Position numbers and translations under genes: made by a program
Shown: positions 40,790-49,809 of the stretch, one piece after another
How positions within the stretch are numbered: the first letter of the stretch is position 1
Layout of the letters: the number at the start of each line of letters is the position of its first letter
Assembly (NCBI RefSeq): GCF_019397265.1
Contig: NZ_CP068985.1
Location: 7,227,001-7,291,000 of the forward strand
DNA length: 64,000 nt
Source: Nonomuraea coxensis DSM 45129
Lineage (GTDB): Bacteria > Actinomycetota > Actinomycetes > Streptosporangiales > Streptosporangiaceae
Direction: 5' to 3'
The notes under the pieces: generated by a model
What the model saw: the letters and a program-made list of their open reading frames with translations, nothing else
What the model was told of the DNA's origin: nothing
Databases searched by the model: none

Positions 40790-41335
40790 GTGGTGAACCG
40801 GGACATGTCGGCCACGATGATCGCCGTTCCCGCCCCCGACACGCCGTACTGGCTCAATCTGCCGTACTGGCTGGTGGGCATCATCCTCATGATCGCCCTG
40901 TTCGGGGTGTTCCAGGTCTACTACTGGGTCGGCCGCCGGCTCGGCGAGAAGCTCTACGAGTCGCGGGTCGGGCGCAAGGTGGGCCGGACCCGCATCGAGG
41001 CGGTCGAGCGGGTCGTCGAGAAGTGGGGGGCGCTCGCCGTCTACGGCTGCTTCTGGGTGCCGGGGCTGCGCCACACCCTGCCCTGGGTCGCCGGCGCCCT
41101 GCGGGTCTCCTACCCCTGGTACGTCGTCGCGAGCGCGCTCGGCTGCCTGACCTGGGCGCCGCTGTGGTGGTTCGGCGGCGCGGCGGCCGTCTGGGGCTAC
41201 GTGCGGCTGGCCTCGCACTCGCCCGCCGCCGCCGTGGCCGTGGCCGTGCTGGTCGTCGGCGCGGTCGCCGGGTTCGTGGTGTGGCGCAGGAGGCGGCGGC
41301 GCGCCACGGCGGACGAGGAGGCCGTGACCGCCTAG
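40790..41335 (+). CDS. DedA-like (SNARE-associated) membrane protein
   Basis: 181 residues. After a short N-terminus comes a helix (YWLVGIILMIALFGVFQVYYWVGRRLGEKLY); the DedA core has RVVEKWGALAVYGCFWVPGLRHTLPWVAG near 85-115, with the conserved G-F/W-x-P-x-x-R motif. The family includes proteins thought to flip undecaprenyl phosphate or phospholipids. It is shorter than typical DedA. Starts at GTG 40790 or ATG 40805. The iron box upstream suggests repression by iron. Confidence 0.8.
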   Translation: MVNRDMSATMIAVPAPDTPYWLNLPYWLVGIILMIALFGVFQVYYWVGRRLGEKLYESRVGRKVGRTRIEAVERVVEKWGALAVYGCFWVPGLRHTLPWVAGALRVSYPWYVVASALGCLTWAPLWWFGGAAAVWGYVRLASHSPAAAVAVAVLVVGAVAGFVVWRRRRRRATADEEAVTA

Positions 41336-41532
41336 GTCTCCGGCCCGCCCGCCTGGCTGCGGTCGTCGATGACGGCGTCCGGGGCGCTTCTCCGTACGGT
41401 CTCGATGCCGTTCACGCAGGCGGCCTTGCTGGTGAAGCCCTCGCCCACCGCCAGCGTCTGCCCGTTGCCCGCGACCAGCGCGAACCGGTAACCGCCCCGC
41501 CCGTCCTCGGTGATGATGAACCTGCCCGCCAC
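41332..41532 (-). CDS. DUF1508 small protein (YegP-like)
   Basis: 66 residues, one DUF1508 repeat: GRFIITEDGRGGYRFALVAGNG and then GFTSKAACVNGIETVRRSA. The fold is a small beta-beta-alpha unit. Function unknown. Overlaps the convergent DedA-like stop by four bases. Confidence 0.85.
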   Translation of the reverse strand: MAGRFIITEDGRGGYRFALVAGNGQTLAVGEGFTSKAACVNGIETVRRSAPDAVIDDRSQAGGPET

Positions 41533-41625
41533 GGCCGCTCCCCCTTCGATCTAGCATTCATTTACCCGCACCCGGCGGGGCTTTATGGCGAAGCCAGGCA
41601 AACGAACCCTTGATCTCCTGCCACC

Positions 41626-42471
41626 ATGTCTGGCATGCGTATTGCGGGATTGATGGTCTCTGCCACGCTCGCCGTGCTTGTCGGCTTCGCCACCCCTGCC
41701 GTGGCGGCCGACGCGCCGACGGTCAAGGCGGGCGAGGCGTACGTGGTCGACTCGGCAGGAACGATCCACTTCGGCAAGCGGCAGACCCGGCGGGTGCCGG
41801 TCGCCAGCCTGGTCAAGGTCATGACCGCGTACGTCGTGCTGCGCGAGGCCCGCCTCACCGACACGGTCACCGTCACCGAGGCCGACGTCAAGGACGCCGT
41901 CAGGGGCGGCGCCACCACGGCAGGGCTGCGCGAGGGCGAACGCCTCACGGTCAGGGACCTGCTCCACGGGCTGCTGCTGCCGTCGGGCGCCGACGCGGCC
42001 AGCGCCCTGGCCCGCCGCTACGGGCCCGGCAAGGCGGCGTTCGTCGCGAAGATGAACCGCACCGCCCGCGCCCTCGGCCTGGCCGACACCCGCTACACCA
42101 ACGCCGACGGCATGCCCACGCCCGGCAACGGCGGCTACTCGACCGCCGCCGACCAGGTCAAGCTGGCGCAGCGGGCGCTCGCCGACAGCACGTTCCTCGC
42201 CATGGTGGGCACGAAGACGTACAAGGTGGGCAAGACCGCCGTGCACCGGGCGCACACCTGGCGCAACTCCAACGAGCTGCTCTCCCGCTCCTCCGGCGTG
42301 CTCGGCGTCAAGACCGGCTACACCAGGGCGGCCGGCTACTGCCTGCTGTTCGCCGCCGAGCGGAACGGCGTCCAGATCGTGGGCGCGCTGCTCCACGACG
42401 GCAGGGACCGCCGCTTCACCACGGCCGAGCGGCTGCTCGACTACGCCGAGAGGCAGATCGCGAGCGGTTGA
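41626..42471 (+). CDS. D-alanyl-D-alanine carboxypeptidase (S11 family)
   Basis: 281 residues. Signal peptide to about residue 28 (PAVAADAP). The SxxK motif SLVK is at about 62-65, the SxN position reads PSGADAAS near 118, and the KTG motif is VKTGYTRAAGY near 230. It trims D-Ala from peptidoglycan stem peptides outside the cell. No membrane-anchoring C-terminus, so it is secreted. The second motif has Ala where Asn is usual, as in several actinobacterial members. Ends next to the convergent secreted-protein gene. Confidence 0.93.
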   Translation: MSGMRIAGLMVSATLAVLVGFATPAVAADAPTVKAGEAYVVDSAGTIHFGKRQTRRVPVASLVKVMTAYVVLREARLTDTVTVTEADVKDAVRGGATTAGLREGERLTVRDLLHGLLLPSGADAASALARRYGPGKAAFVAKMNRTARALGLADTRYTNADGMPTPGNGGYSTAADQVKLAQRALADSTFLAMVGTKTYKVGKTAVHRAHTWRNSNELLSRSSGVLGVKTGYTRAAGYCLLFAAERNGVQIVGALLHDGRDRRFTTAERLLDYAERQIASG

Positions 42472-42993
42472 TCAGCCGAACGTCATCGTCCCCGTGCCGG
42501 AGAGGCGGCTCAGCCCCTGGGTGGCGCAGGAGACGAGACCCGCGCCGGGCGTCAGGCCGCCGCTCGCCCGGCGGCCCTTGAGCGGGCCGTAGGTCACCGT
42601 GCCGGTCAGCAGGCTGTCGGCGGGCCGGTGGGTGGCCAGGCTGCCCCCACCGCCGCTGATCGTGGAGGTGCCGACGGGCCGGCCGTCCCAGCCGAACCAG
42701 ATGACGCTCGCGCGGGCGCGTACCCGGCCGGCGCTGGTGCAGGAGGCGTCGGCGGTGGCGCGCAGGGACACCCAGCCGGACCGCAGGGCGGAGGCCGAGC
42801 CGTCCGGCGAGACGCAGCCGGTGAGCTGGAGGTTGCCCCGCACGGTGACCGCCCGGGGTGTCAGCCCGGCGGGCGGCGTGAAGGCCAGCGGCCGGCCGGG
42901 CGGGGTCGCGACCGCGCAGGTCAGCGCGGCCGGTGGGGCGGCGGGCGGGGCGCCTGCCGCGACCGCCATCACGATGATCCACCCCAGGTCCAT
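42472..42993 (-). CDS. Secreted protein, unknown
   Basis: 173 residues with a short signal peptide ending near PPAAL. Mature part with four cysteines (LTCAVATPP, TGCVSPDG, ASCTSAG, VSCATQG), which suggests two disulfides, and Gly/Ser-rich strands ending GTGTMTFG. The pattern recalls actinobacterial secreted beta-sandwich proteins. Its stop codon directly abuts that of the carboxypeptidase gene. Function unknown. Confidence 0.75.
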   Translation of the reverse strand: MDLGWIIVMAVAAGAPPAAPPAALTCAVATPPGRPLAFTPPAGLTPRAVTVRGNLQLTGCVSPDGSASALRSGWVSLRATADASCTSAGRVRARASVIWFGWDGRPVGTSTISGGGGSLATHRPADSLLTGTVTYGPLKGRRASGGLTPGAGLVSCATQGLSRLSGTGTMTFG

Positions 42994-43111
42994 GAGCCTC
43001 CCCTGTCACTCACCGTCATGGCCGGGCCACGTCCTGCAGCATATGCCGAACCCCGTTCGCTTCGCCCGTCCCGCGGGTAGGGTGGGGCTCCCCCCTCGAC
43101 AAAGGAAAGCC

Positions 43112-43405
43112 ATGGCGGGATTCATCGAGGTCCGCACCACGGTCGAAGGCCACGAGAAGGCGGCCGCTCTGGCGCACGAGATCATGGGGGCGGACCTCGC
43201 GACCTCCATCGACATCGACGAGGTGCCGGCCCCCTCCTCCACCGCCGAGACGTCCACCTGGCGGCTCACTTTGCTCATCGCGGACGCGTACGCGCCCGCG
43301 CTGGAGGCGCTGATGCGGTCGTCAGGTCATGCCGGCCCGGTCGAGAGCAGACCGGTCACGCACGACATCGACAGCCACCCCGACTGGCTGCCCGGCCATC
43401 CCTGA
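43112..43405 (+). CDS. CutA1-like protein
   Basis: 97 residues, ATG after AAAGGAAAG. VRTTVEGHEKAAALAHEIMGADLATSIDID resembles the CutA1 start (TT, helix, LAA-x-x-x-I strand), but the metal-binding region is poorly conserved and the last strand differs. CutA1 is a trimeric protein linked to divalent cations. Assignment is moderate. Confidence 0.6.
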   Translation: MAGFIEVRTTVEGHEKAAALAHEIMGADLATSIDIDEVPAPSSTAETSTWRLTLLIADAYAPALEALMRSSGHAGPVESRPVTHDIDSHPDWLPGHP

Positions 43406-43426
43406 CCGGGCGCCCTCGGCCGGGGT

Positions 43427-43690
43427 TCAGCCCTTCCCGCCGCTCCTCACCGCCCGGCGGTGGAAGGTCTGCGCGCCCGCGCGGTGCACCGCGGCCTTGA
43501 CCAGGCCGAAGATCGCGCCCTGCAGCGCGGCGGCGACCAGGATCTCCGCCCATCCACGCTCCAGGTCGCCGGCGTCCGGCGCGTCCTCCTCCCCCGACGC
43601 CATCGTCCACGCCCGCTTGAACAGCGAGGCGGCCAGCGCGGCGCTGAGCATGCCCATTCCGAGCGACAGTGCTTTCTCTACGGAGTGCAT
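43427..43690 (-). CDS. DUF4235 small membrane protein
   Basis: 87 residues. Two short hydrophobic helices (ALSLGMGMLSAALAASLF and ILVAAALQGAIFGLVKAAVH) with a Glu/Asp-rich loop between. Matches DUF4235. Function unknown. Ends 21 bases from the convergent CutA1-like gene. Confidence 0.8.
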   Translation of the reverse strand: MHSVEKALSLGMGMLSAALAASLFKRAWTMASGEEDAPDAGDLERGWAEILVAAALQGAIFGLVKAAVHRAGAQTFHRRAVRSGGKG

Positions 43691-43776
43691 CTCACCTCTC
43701 CTCGACGACGCTGTCTGCCCGTGCCCCGTGTACGCCGCCTAAACCCGTTTCTCCCGCCCGGTCGCCGCGGCGGCCG

Positions 43777-44583
43777 TCAGTTCCGCATCAGCCCGTGGCA
43801 GGCGATGGCGGCGGCGGCCACCACGTTGAGCGAGTCGACGCCCGCGGCCATCGCCGCGGCGCTCATGGGGATGCACACCGCCCGGTCGGCCTCGTGCAGC
43901 CAGTGGGAGGACAGGCCGTCGCCTTCCGAGCCGAGCAGCAGCGCCATGCGCTCGGCGGGCTCGACGGCCTCCAGCGGGGTGGCGCTCTGGTCGGGGGTGA
44001 GGGCGAGCGTCGTGAAGCCGGCCTCGCGCAGCCGGGTCAGGCCGTCGAACCAGTCGTCCATCCGCGCGTACGGGATCGAGAACACCGCGCCCATCGAGAC
44101 CTTCACCGCCCGCCGGTAGAGGGGGTCGGCGCAGCGCGGGGAGAGCAGGACGCCGTCCACGCCGAGCGCGGCGGCCGAGCGGAAGATGGCGCCGACGTTG
44201 CCGTGGTCGACCAGGTCCTCCAGCACGAGCAGGCGGCGGGCGCCGCCCATCAGCAGGTGCTCCACGGACGGCAGCGGGAGGCGTTCCATCGAGGCGAGGG
44301 CGCCGCGGTGGACCTGGAAGCCGACGATGCCGGACATGATCTCGTCGGTGACGACGTAGACGAGGGCGTCGCCCAGGACGTCGGCGAGGGACGGCAGCCA
44401 GCGGCGGGTGGTCAGGACGGAGCGGACGGGGTGGCCGGCGCCGACGGCCCGCCTGATGACCTTCTCGCCCTCGGCGAGGAAGAGGCCGCGTTCGGCCTCC
44501 AGGCTCTTGCGCAGCTCGACGTCCCGCAGGCGGGTGTAGTCGGAGAGGCGCGGGTCGTCGGCGTCGGTGACGTACTCAAGCAC
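43777..44583 (-). CDS. SpoU/TrmH-family RNA 2'-O-methyltransferase
   Basis: 268 residues. N-terminal substrate-binding part (LRKSLEAERGLFLAEGEKVI), then SPOUT motifs LEDLVDHGNVGAIFRSAA near 150, LLLGSEGDGLSSHWL near 220 and MSAAAMAAGVDSLNV near 240, which form the knot and the SAM pocket. Methylates a ribose in rRNA or tRNA; target not readable. Confidence 0.92.
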   Translation of the reverse strand: MLEYVTDADDPRLSDYTRLRDVELRKSLEAERGLFLAEGEKVIRRAVGAGHPVRSVLTTRRWLPSLADVLGDALVYVVTDEIMSGIVGFQVHRGALASMERLPLPSVEHLLMGGARRLLVLEDLVDHGNVGAIFRSAAALGVDGVLLSPRCADPLYRRAVKVSMGAVFSIPYARMDDWFDGLTRLREAGFTTLALTPDQSATPLEAVEPAERMALLLGSEGDGLSSHWLHEADRAVCIPMSAAAMAAGVDSLNVVAAAAIACHGLMRN

Positions 44584-44602
44584 CTCTCGATAGTGCCAGG
44601 AC

Positions 44603-45376
44603 TCAGGGGCCGTCAGGGACGGCCGGGCGGCGCCGCCTGAGCTGCCAGAGCGCGGCGTGGCAGGCGAGGACCAGGCACAGGCCGACGACGGTGCCCGCGC
44701 CGGTCTTGGTGAGGACGCTGGGCAGGCCGAGCGCCGGGGTCGGCTCGTCCACCAGGGGCCAGACGAGCGCCCCGGCGACGACGCCGGCCGCGCAGGCCGT
44801 GAGCACGCCGGCGCGTACGCGGCCGGAGAGGGCGAGCCGCTCGGGCACCGGCGCGGGCGCCATCCTGGCCAGGCCCCGCCAGGCCCACCACACGACGACG
44901 GCGAGGCCGGCGGCCGAGGAGGTGTACTGGAGGACCCGGAAGAGCGGCAGCACTCCGAGGACCTCCGCCGACAGCCAGTCGCCCCAGAGGGCGGGGCCGG
45001 TGGAGTGGGTGAAGGAGTCCCAGGCCACGTGGGTGGCGGCGCCGATCACGGCTCCGGCCAGGATGGGCAGCGGGCGGAGCCGCGCGGGCGCGAGCAGCGC
45101 GGCCCGGCCGGCGAGCGCGGGCGGCAGCAGGGCGATCAGGGGGTCGCGCAGGACGTGGTGGAACAGCGCGACCAGCAGCGCCGCCGCGGCGAGGTCGAGG
45201 GTGAGGACGCCGGTCCAGGAGTGCCAGTCGGTGTAGTCGGGCAGGAACGGCAGGAAGATCGGCAGGTCGGGCACCATCGCGCCCACGGCCAGCGCCCAGG
45301 GGTCGGCGAGGCGGCGCACCCGGGCCGCGGAGACCAGCGGCAGCACCGCCGCCATGTGCGCGGGCGTGAACGGCAT
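44603..45376 (-). CDS. DUF4184 membrane protein
   Basis: 257 residues. MPFTPAHMAAVLPLVSA is the hallmark start of DUF4184; five to six helices follow, with HHVLRDPLIALLPP and GAVIGAATHVAWDSFTH (His and Asp may bind a metal). Function unknown. Confidence 0.88.
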   Translation of the reverse strand: MPFTPAHMAAVLPLVSAARVRRLADPWALAVGAMVPDLPIFLPFLPDYTDWHSWTGVLTLDLAAAALLVALFHHVLRDPLIALLPPALAGRAALLAPARLRPLPILAGAVIGAATHVAWDSFTHSTGPALWGDWLSAEVLGVLPLFRVLQYTSSAAGLAVVVWWAWRGLARMAPAPVPERLALSGRVRAGVLTACAAGVVAGALVWPLVDEPTPALGLPSVLTKTGAGTVVGLCLVLACHAALWQLRRRRPAVPDGP

Positions 45377-45500
45377 CGGACTCTCCCCCTCGTCGCCCCC
45401 ATTATCGGCCGATCTTGACCATTCTTTGCCGGGTCACCCGCCGATCTCGCGTACGGTGACGGGTACGTCACTCCAAGTCGCCAGACCCGGGAGGTTCGTC

Positions 45501-46136
45501 ATGTCTGAGCAGCGGATCCATGAGCGCCCCGCGGTGTCGGCGGAGTGGCTGGGCGACGCCCGCGCCGCCCGCGTGCTCGCGCTCGTCACGCTCGGCTGGC
45601 TCGGCGTGGAGAGCACGCTCGGCCTGGTGGCCGGGATGGCGGCCCATTCGGTGGCGCTCATCGGCTGGGCGCTGTCCGCGCTGGTGGAGGCGGCGGCCAG
45701 CCTGATCGTGCTGTGGCGGTTCACCGGCTCGCGCACGCTGTCGCCGCGCGCCGAGGGCACGGCCCGGCGGGCGGTCGCCGTGAGCTTCTGGCTGCTGGCC
45801 CCCTATCTCGTCGCGCACGTGGCCTACGACCTGGGCGAGGGGCATCGGGCGGCGCCGAGCGTGCTCGGCATCGTGGTGACGGCGGTCAGCCTGGCCGGCA
45901 TGCCGGTGCTGGGCGTGGCCAAGCGCCGGCTGGGCCGCAGGCTGGGCTCGGCCGCGACCGCGGGCGAGGGCACGCAGAACCTCATCTGCGGCGCGATGGC
46001 CGCCGGGGTCCTCGCCGGGCTGTGGCTCAACACGCTGGGCTGGTGGTGGGCGGACCCGGCGATGGCGCTGGCGCTCGCGGCGGTGGGCGTACGGGAGGGC
46101 GCGCGGGCCTGGCGCGGCCACGCCTGCTGCCACTGA
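45501..46136 (+). CDS. Cation efflux-like membrane protein
   Basis: 211 residues from ATG after GGGAGG. Six helices; SVALIGWALSALVEAAAS and WWADPAMALALAAVGVREG follow the pattern of cation diffusion facilitator proteins, in which Asp or His in helices II and V bind the ion, although here the helix II pair is not the usual HxxxD. Tail WRGHACCH is Cys/His rich. It may carry a metal ion. Confidence 0.7.
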   Translation: MSEQRIHERPAVSAEWLGDARAARVLALVTLGWLGVESTLGLVAGMAAHSVALIGWALSALVEAAASLIVLWRFTGSRTLSPRAEGTARRAVAVSFWLLAPYLVAHVAYDLGEGHRAAPSVLGIVVTAVSLAGMPVLGVAKRRLGRRLGSAATAGEGTQNLICGAMAAGVLAGLWLNTLGWWWADPAMALALAAVGVREGARAWRGHACCH

Positions 46137-46327
46137 CCGCGGACCGTCAAGGGTTGTCGCACCCGCCGTCACCGGTCCCGCAGTGACCATGCTTGGTTAC
46201 GGAGTGTTATCGCCGCACCAAAAGGGCTGTTTTGCACCACTGACCGCACCGAGTATCGTTCCCGGAGTATTGCGGAGCAACTCCCGCTAGGGTCTCCGAA
46301 AGGTCACGACACACCGAAGAGGACATC

Positions 46328-48103
46328 GTGGGGCGACACCGCACAGACGAGCTCGACGGCGGATACCGGCCCGCCGACCCCCCTTCGCGCCGGAGGGCGC
46401 GCAGCAGCCGGGGCCGCGTGCTCGTGCCGCTGGCCGGCGCCGTGGCGCTGGCGGTGCTCCTCGGTGTGGCCGCGTTCGTCATCTTCAACCGCGAGCACGA
46501 CTGCTCGGGCGGCAAGCTCGCGCTGCGTGTCGTCGCCACCCCCGACATCCAGCCGGCGCTCAACAAGATCGCCAGTAACTATAACAAGGCCATGCACTCG
46601 ATCGACAGCAAGTGCGTGGACGTGACGGTGACCAAGGAGTCGGCGGCCAGGACCGCCAACGCCGTCGCGGCGGGCAAGTCGAGCGCCGACTTCTGGGTGG
46701 CCGACTCCAGCCTGCTGCTGGAGAGCATGCGTACGGCCGCCGCCGGCGGGGACGCGCTGCCGCGGCCGGACGGCTCCGCCGCGCTCTCCCCCGTCGTGCT
46801 GGCGACGGCCAAGACCTCCGCGGCGAAGCTGGAGGGCACGCTCAAGCCGAGCTGGACCGCCCTGATCGCGGCGGCGAACGTGGCCAACGTGGACGGGCCC
46901 GGCAGGAAGGTCCGGGTGCTCGCCCTCGACCCGCAGAAGAACTCGGCCGGCCTCACCGCGCTGCTCGCCGCCGCGGGCACGGCCAAGGCGGCCAAGCAGG
47001 ACAAGGCGCTGGTGGGCGCGCTCAAGGAGCTGTCGGGCCAGCTCGCCTCCGACTCCTCGGCGCTGCTGGCCAGCCTCACGGTGAAGTCGGGCAGCAGGGT
47101 GCCGGTGGGCGTGGCCTCCGAGCAGGCGGTCTACGTCCACAACACGCGCAAGCCCGAGGCTCCGGTCGTCGCCCTCTATCCCGAGGAGGGCACGCTCAGC
47201 CTCGACTACCCGATGACGATCCTCACCAAGGACGCCGCGACGCTCAAGGCGGCGGCGGGCTTCAAGAAGGAGCTGACCGGCGAGTCGGCCAAGAAGATCC
47301 TGCGCGAGGCCGGGTTCCGCAGCGCCGACGGCAAGGCGGGCGACAGCCTGTCGAAGGAGAAGGGCTTCACGCAGGAGACGCCGCAGGCGCTGACGCCGCC
47401 GGACGGGGCGACCGTGGCGCGGATGGTGCAGACCTGGTCCCGGCTGAACCTCGGCACCCGGCTGCTCACGCTGCTCGACGTCTCGGGGACGATGGCGCTG
47501 CCGGTGCCGGGCACGGGCATGACCCGCATGCAGGCCATCAACAAGATCGCCACCGAGGGGCTGGCGTTGTTCCCCGCCGACTCGGAGCTGGGGCTGTGGA
47601 CGTTCTCCACGCATCTGGACGGTCAGGGCAAGGACTGGCGGGAGCTGGTGTCGGTCGGTCCGGTCAGCGAGCCGATCAACGGCACGCTGCGCAAGGAGAT
47701 GCTGGTCAAGTCGTTCGCGCAGACGCAGGCCAAGGCGACGGGCGACACCGGGCTGAACGACACGGTCAAGGCGGCCTACGCGCAGCTCAGCAAGACGTAC
47801 AAGGAAGACAAGATCAACACCTTGCTGATCCTGACGGACGGCGCGGGCAACGACGACCCCGACGGCGGGCTGTCCAACGCCGGGCTGCTGGACTACCTCA
47901 AGGAGACCTACAACCCGAAGCGGCCGATCAGCATCCTGCTCATCGCGTTCGGGCCGGAGGCGGAGAAGGGCAAGCAGCAGATGGACGCGGTGGCGCGGGC
48001 CACGGGCGGGGAGGCGTACATCGCCAAGGACGTCCTCCAGGTGCGCGACTTCTTCCTCCAGGGCATGGAGCGCCGCCTCTGCACGCCGAACTGCGACGGC
48101 TGA
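46328..48103 (+). CDS. Membrane-anchored solute-binding plus VWA protein
   Basis: 591 residues from a GTG after AGAGGA. A single helix at about 33-54 anchors it; residues about 60-370 form a periplasmic-binding-like domain (VVATPDIQPALNKIASNY, FWVADSSLLLESM), and 380-580 is a von Willebrand A domain with the MIDAS motif LLDVSGT near 382 and LTDGAGNDD near 500. A polar Arg-rich cytosolic start is also present. It probably senses or binds a ligand or protein at the surface. It ends at a short hairpin and the sigma-fusion gene follows. Confidence 0.85.
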   Translation: MGRHRTDELDGGYRPADPPSRRRARSSRGRVLVPLAGAVALAVLLGVAAFVIFNREHDCSGGKLALRVVATPDIQPALNKIASNYNKAMHSIDSKCVDVTVTKESAARTANAVAAGKSSADFWVADSSLLLESMRTAAAGGDALPRPDGSAALSPVVLATAKTSAAKLEGTLKPSWTALIAAANVANVDGPGRKVRVLALDPQKNSAGLTALLAAAGTAKAAKQDKALVGALKELSGQLASDSSALLASLTVKSGSRVPVGVASEQAVYVHNTRKPEAPVVALYPEEGTLSLDYPMTILTKDAATLKAAAGFKKELTGESAKKILREAGFRSADGKAGDSLSKEKGFTQETPQALTPPDGATVARMVQTWSRLNLGTRLLTLLDVSGTMALPVPGTGMTRMQAINKIATEGLALFPADSELGLWTFSTHLDGQGKDWRELVSVGPVSEPINGTLRKEMLVKSFAQTQAKATGDTGLNDTVKAAYAQLSKTYKEDKINTLLILTDGAGNDDPDGGLSNAGLLDYLKETYNPKRPISILLIAFGPEAEKGKQQMDAVARATGGEAYIAKDVLQVRDFFLQGMERRLCTPNCDG

Positions 48104-48108
48104 CGTTT

Positions 48109-48125
48109 CATGCCCATCGGGCATG
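48109..48125 (+). terminator. Hairpin after the solute-binding/VWA gene
   Basis: CATGCCC, ATC, GGGCATG, a perfect 7-bp stem with a three-base loop, six bases after the stop codon. Sequence between it and 48204 contains the GGGGAGG used by the next gene. Confidence 0.6.
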
Positions 48126-48204
48126 ACGGGCGAACCCTCCAGAAAAGGGGCGCGTCCTCTCCGCGTGGGGCTCACATGCCCGTCTACCCGCGGGGAGGGA
48201 ATCC

Positions 48205-49809
48205 GTGCCTGGATGGCCGACCGTCGATCGCGCCGCTGACCACGACCTGGTGGAGGCGCTGCGCCGCGCGGACCCCGACGCCCCCGCCACGCTCTTCGAC
48301 TCCTACGGCGAGCGGCTGCACGACTACGCCTACTGCCTGACGGGCGAGCCGGACCTGTCGGCCGACGCCGTGCACGACGCCCTGGTCAGCGCCCACGGCT
48401 GGATCGAGCGGCTGAAGGAGCCCGGCCGGCTGCGGGCCTGGCTGTACGCGCTGACCAGGTCCCAGGTCGGGGCCAGGCTCGCGCACCGCGGCACGCCGCC
48501 GCAGGGCCCGCCGCTGCCCGACCCGGACGAGCAGCCCGACCCCGAGCTGGCCGACCTCGTGCACGAGACGCTGGGCGAGCTGGCCGGCCTCGACCGTGAG
48601 GTGCTGGAGCTGTCGCTGCGCCACGGCCTCACCCCGTCCGAGGTCGGCGCGGTGCTGGCGCTGACCTCGCGGCAGGCCGCGGCCCGGCTGGCCAGGGCCC
48701 GCGACCACCTGGAGATCGCCGTCGCGGCCGTGGTGCTGGCGAGGACCGGCCGGGCGCACTGCCCTGACCTGTCGGCGATGGTCGACTCCTGGGAGGGCCC
48801 TCTCACGCCCCTGCTCCGCCGGCGGCTGTCCGGGCACATCGGGGGCTGCGAGGTGTGCGGCGAGCGGCGGCGCGGCCAGGTGGACGGGCGGCGGCTGCTC
48901 GACCTGGTGCCGGTCGGGTACCCGCCGCTCTCCCTGCGCCGCCGGGTGATCGAGACCTGCGTGAGCCCCGGGCGCGACCAGGCCCGCACCCTGATCGTGG
49001 AGCGCGGCGAGGGTTTCGACCGGGCCGGGTTCCCGGTGGCGGGCGAGCGCCGCTCCCGCCGGCGCAGGCCGCTCCGCCTCGCGCCGGTGGTGCTGGCGGG
49101 CGCGTGCGTGCTGGCCGCGACCGGCGCGGTGGTCGTCATCAACGGGGGCGAGGCGGCGGACAAGACCTCGCTGCGGTTCGCGCCCGCCACGCCGGTCACG
49201 TCCGACGCGCCGCCCGCCGTGCCTTCCGCGTACGACGAGAGCCCCGAGCCGGTGCCGGACCAGGACGGGGTGACGCCGTCGCCGGAGCCGAGCCCGTCGG
49301 CCTCGCGCCGGTCCGGGCAGGACGGCCGGCCGGCGGCGGCCCGCCCGACCACCCGCCCGACCACCCGGCCGGCGACGCTGCCCACCGCGCCGCCGCGCCG
49401 GGCCCCGGCGCGGAACACCCGCCGCCCGGCCCCCGTGCCGCGGCTCGGCGCGTCCTGCCCGAAGGCGATCGACGGCGTGGCGCAGATCGGGCTGAGTGCC
49501 CGGGGCGCCGCGGTGTCCTGGTCGGCGGCCGCCTCGCAGGGGCTGGAGGTCTCCCCCGCGAGCGGATCGATCAAGGCAGGCGGCTCGGTGCGGATCCAGG
49601 TGACGGTGACCGAGCCGGAGGACGAGGGCGACGGGCGGGTGTCGTTCACCTCGAACGGCGGCACCTCGGCCTGCACGCTGACCTGGGAGGGAAGGCAGCC
49701 CGACGACGCGGGGCCGCCCGACCACGACCCCGTTCCCACACCCACAGAATCCACCGCGATTCCTACCGGAATGGCGAGTTCTGGAACTGATGACATGAAT
49801 CGGGAATAA
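48205..49809 (+). CDS. ECF sigma-like factor fused to zinc finger, membrane helix and BACON-like domain
   Basis: 534 residues from a GTG after GGGGAGGG. Residues about 10-170 resemble ECF sigma regions 2 and 4 (LFDSYGERLHDYAYCLTGE; LELSLRHGLTPSEVGAVLAL). HIGGCEVCGERR near 211-222 has the H-x3-C-x2-C of zinc-binding anti-sigma proteins. A membrane helix lies near 294-314. Then come a Pro/Thr/Arg-rich linker and, from about 430 to 505, a domain like BACON with two cysteines. So one protein appears to combine sigma, anti-sigma and an extracellular part. Activation could need release from the membrane. Confidence 0.78.
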   Translation: MPGWPTVDRAADHDLVEALRRADPDAPATLFDSYGERLHDYAYCLTGEPDLSADAVHDALVSAHGWIERLKEPGRLRAWLYALTRSQVGARLAHRGTPPQGPPLPDPDEQPDPELADLVHETLGELAGLDREVLELSLRHGLTPSEVGAVLALTSRQAAARLARARDHLEIAVAAVVLARTGRAHCPDLSAMVDSWEGPLTPLLRRRLSGHIGGCEVCGERRRGQVDGRRLLDLVPVGYPPLSLRRRVIETCVSPGRDQARTLIVERGEGFDRAGFPVAGERRSRRRRPLRLAPVVLAGACVLAATGAVVVINGGEAADKTSLRFAPATPVTSDAPPAVPSAYDESPEPVPDQDGVTPSPEPSPSASRRSGQDGRPAAARPTTRPTTRPATLPTAPPRRAPARNTRRPAPVPRLGASCPKAIDGVAQIGLSARGAAVSWSAAASQGLEVSPASGSIKAGGSVRIQVTVTEPEDEGDGRVSFTSNGGTSACTLTWEGRQPDDAGPPDHDPVPTPTESTAIPTGMASSGTDDMNRE

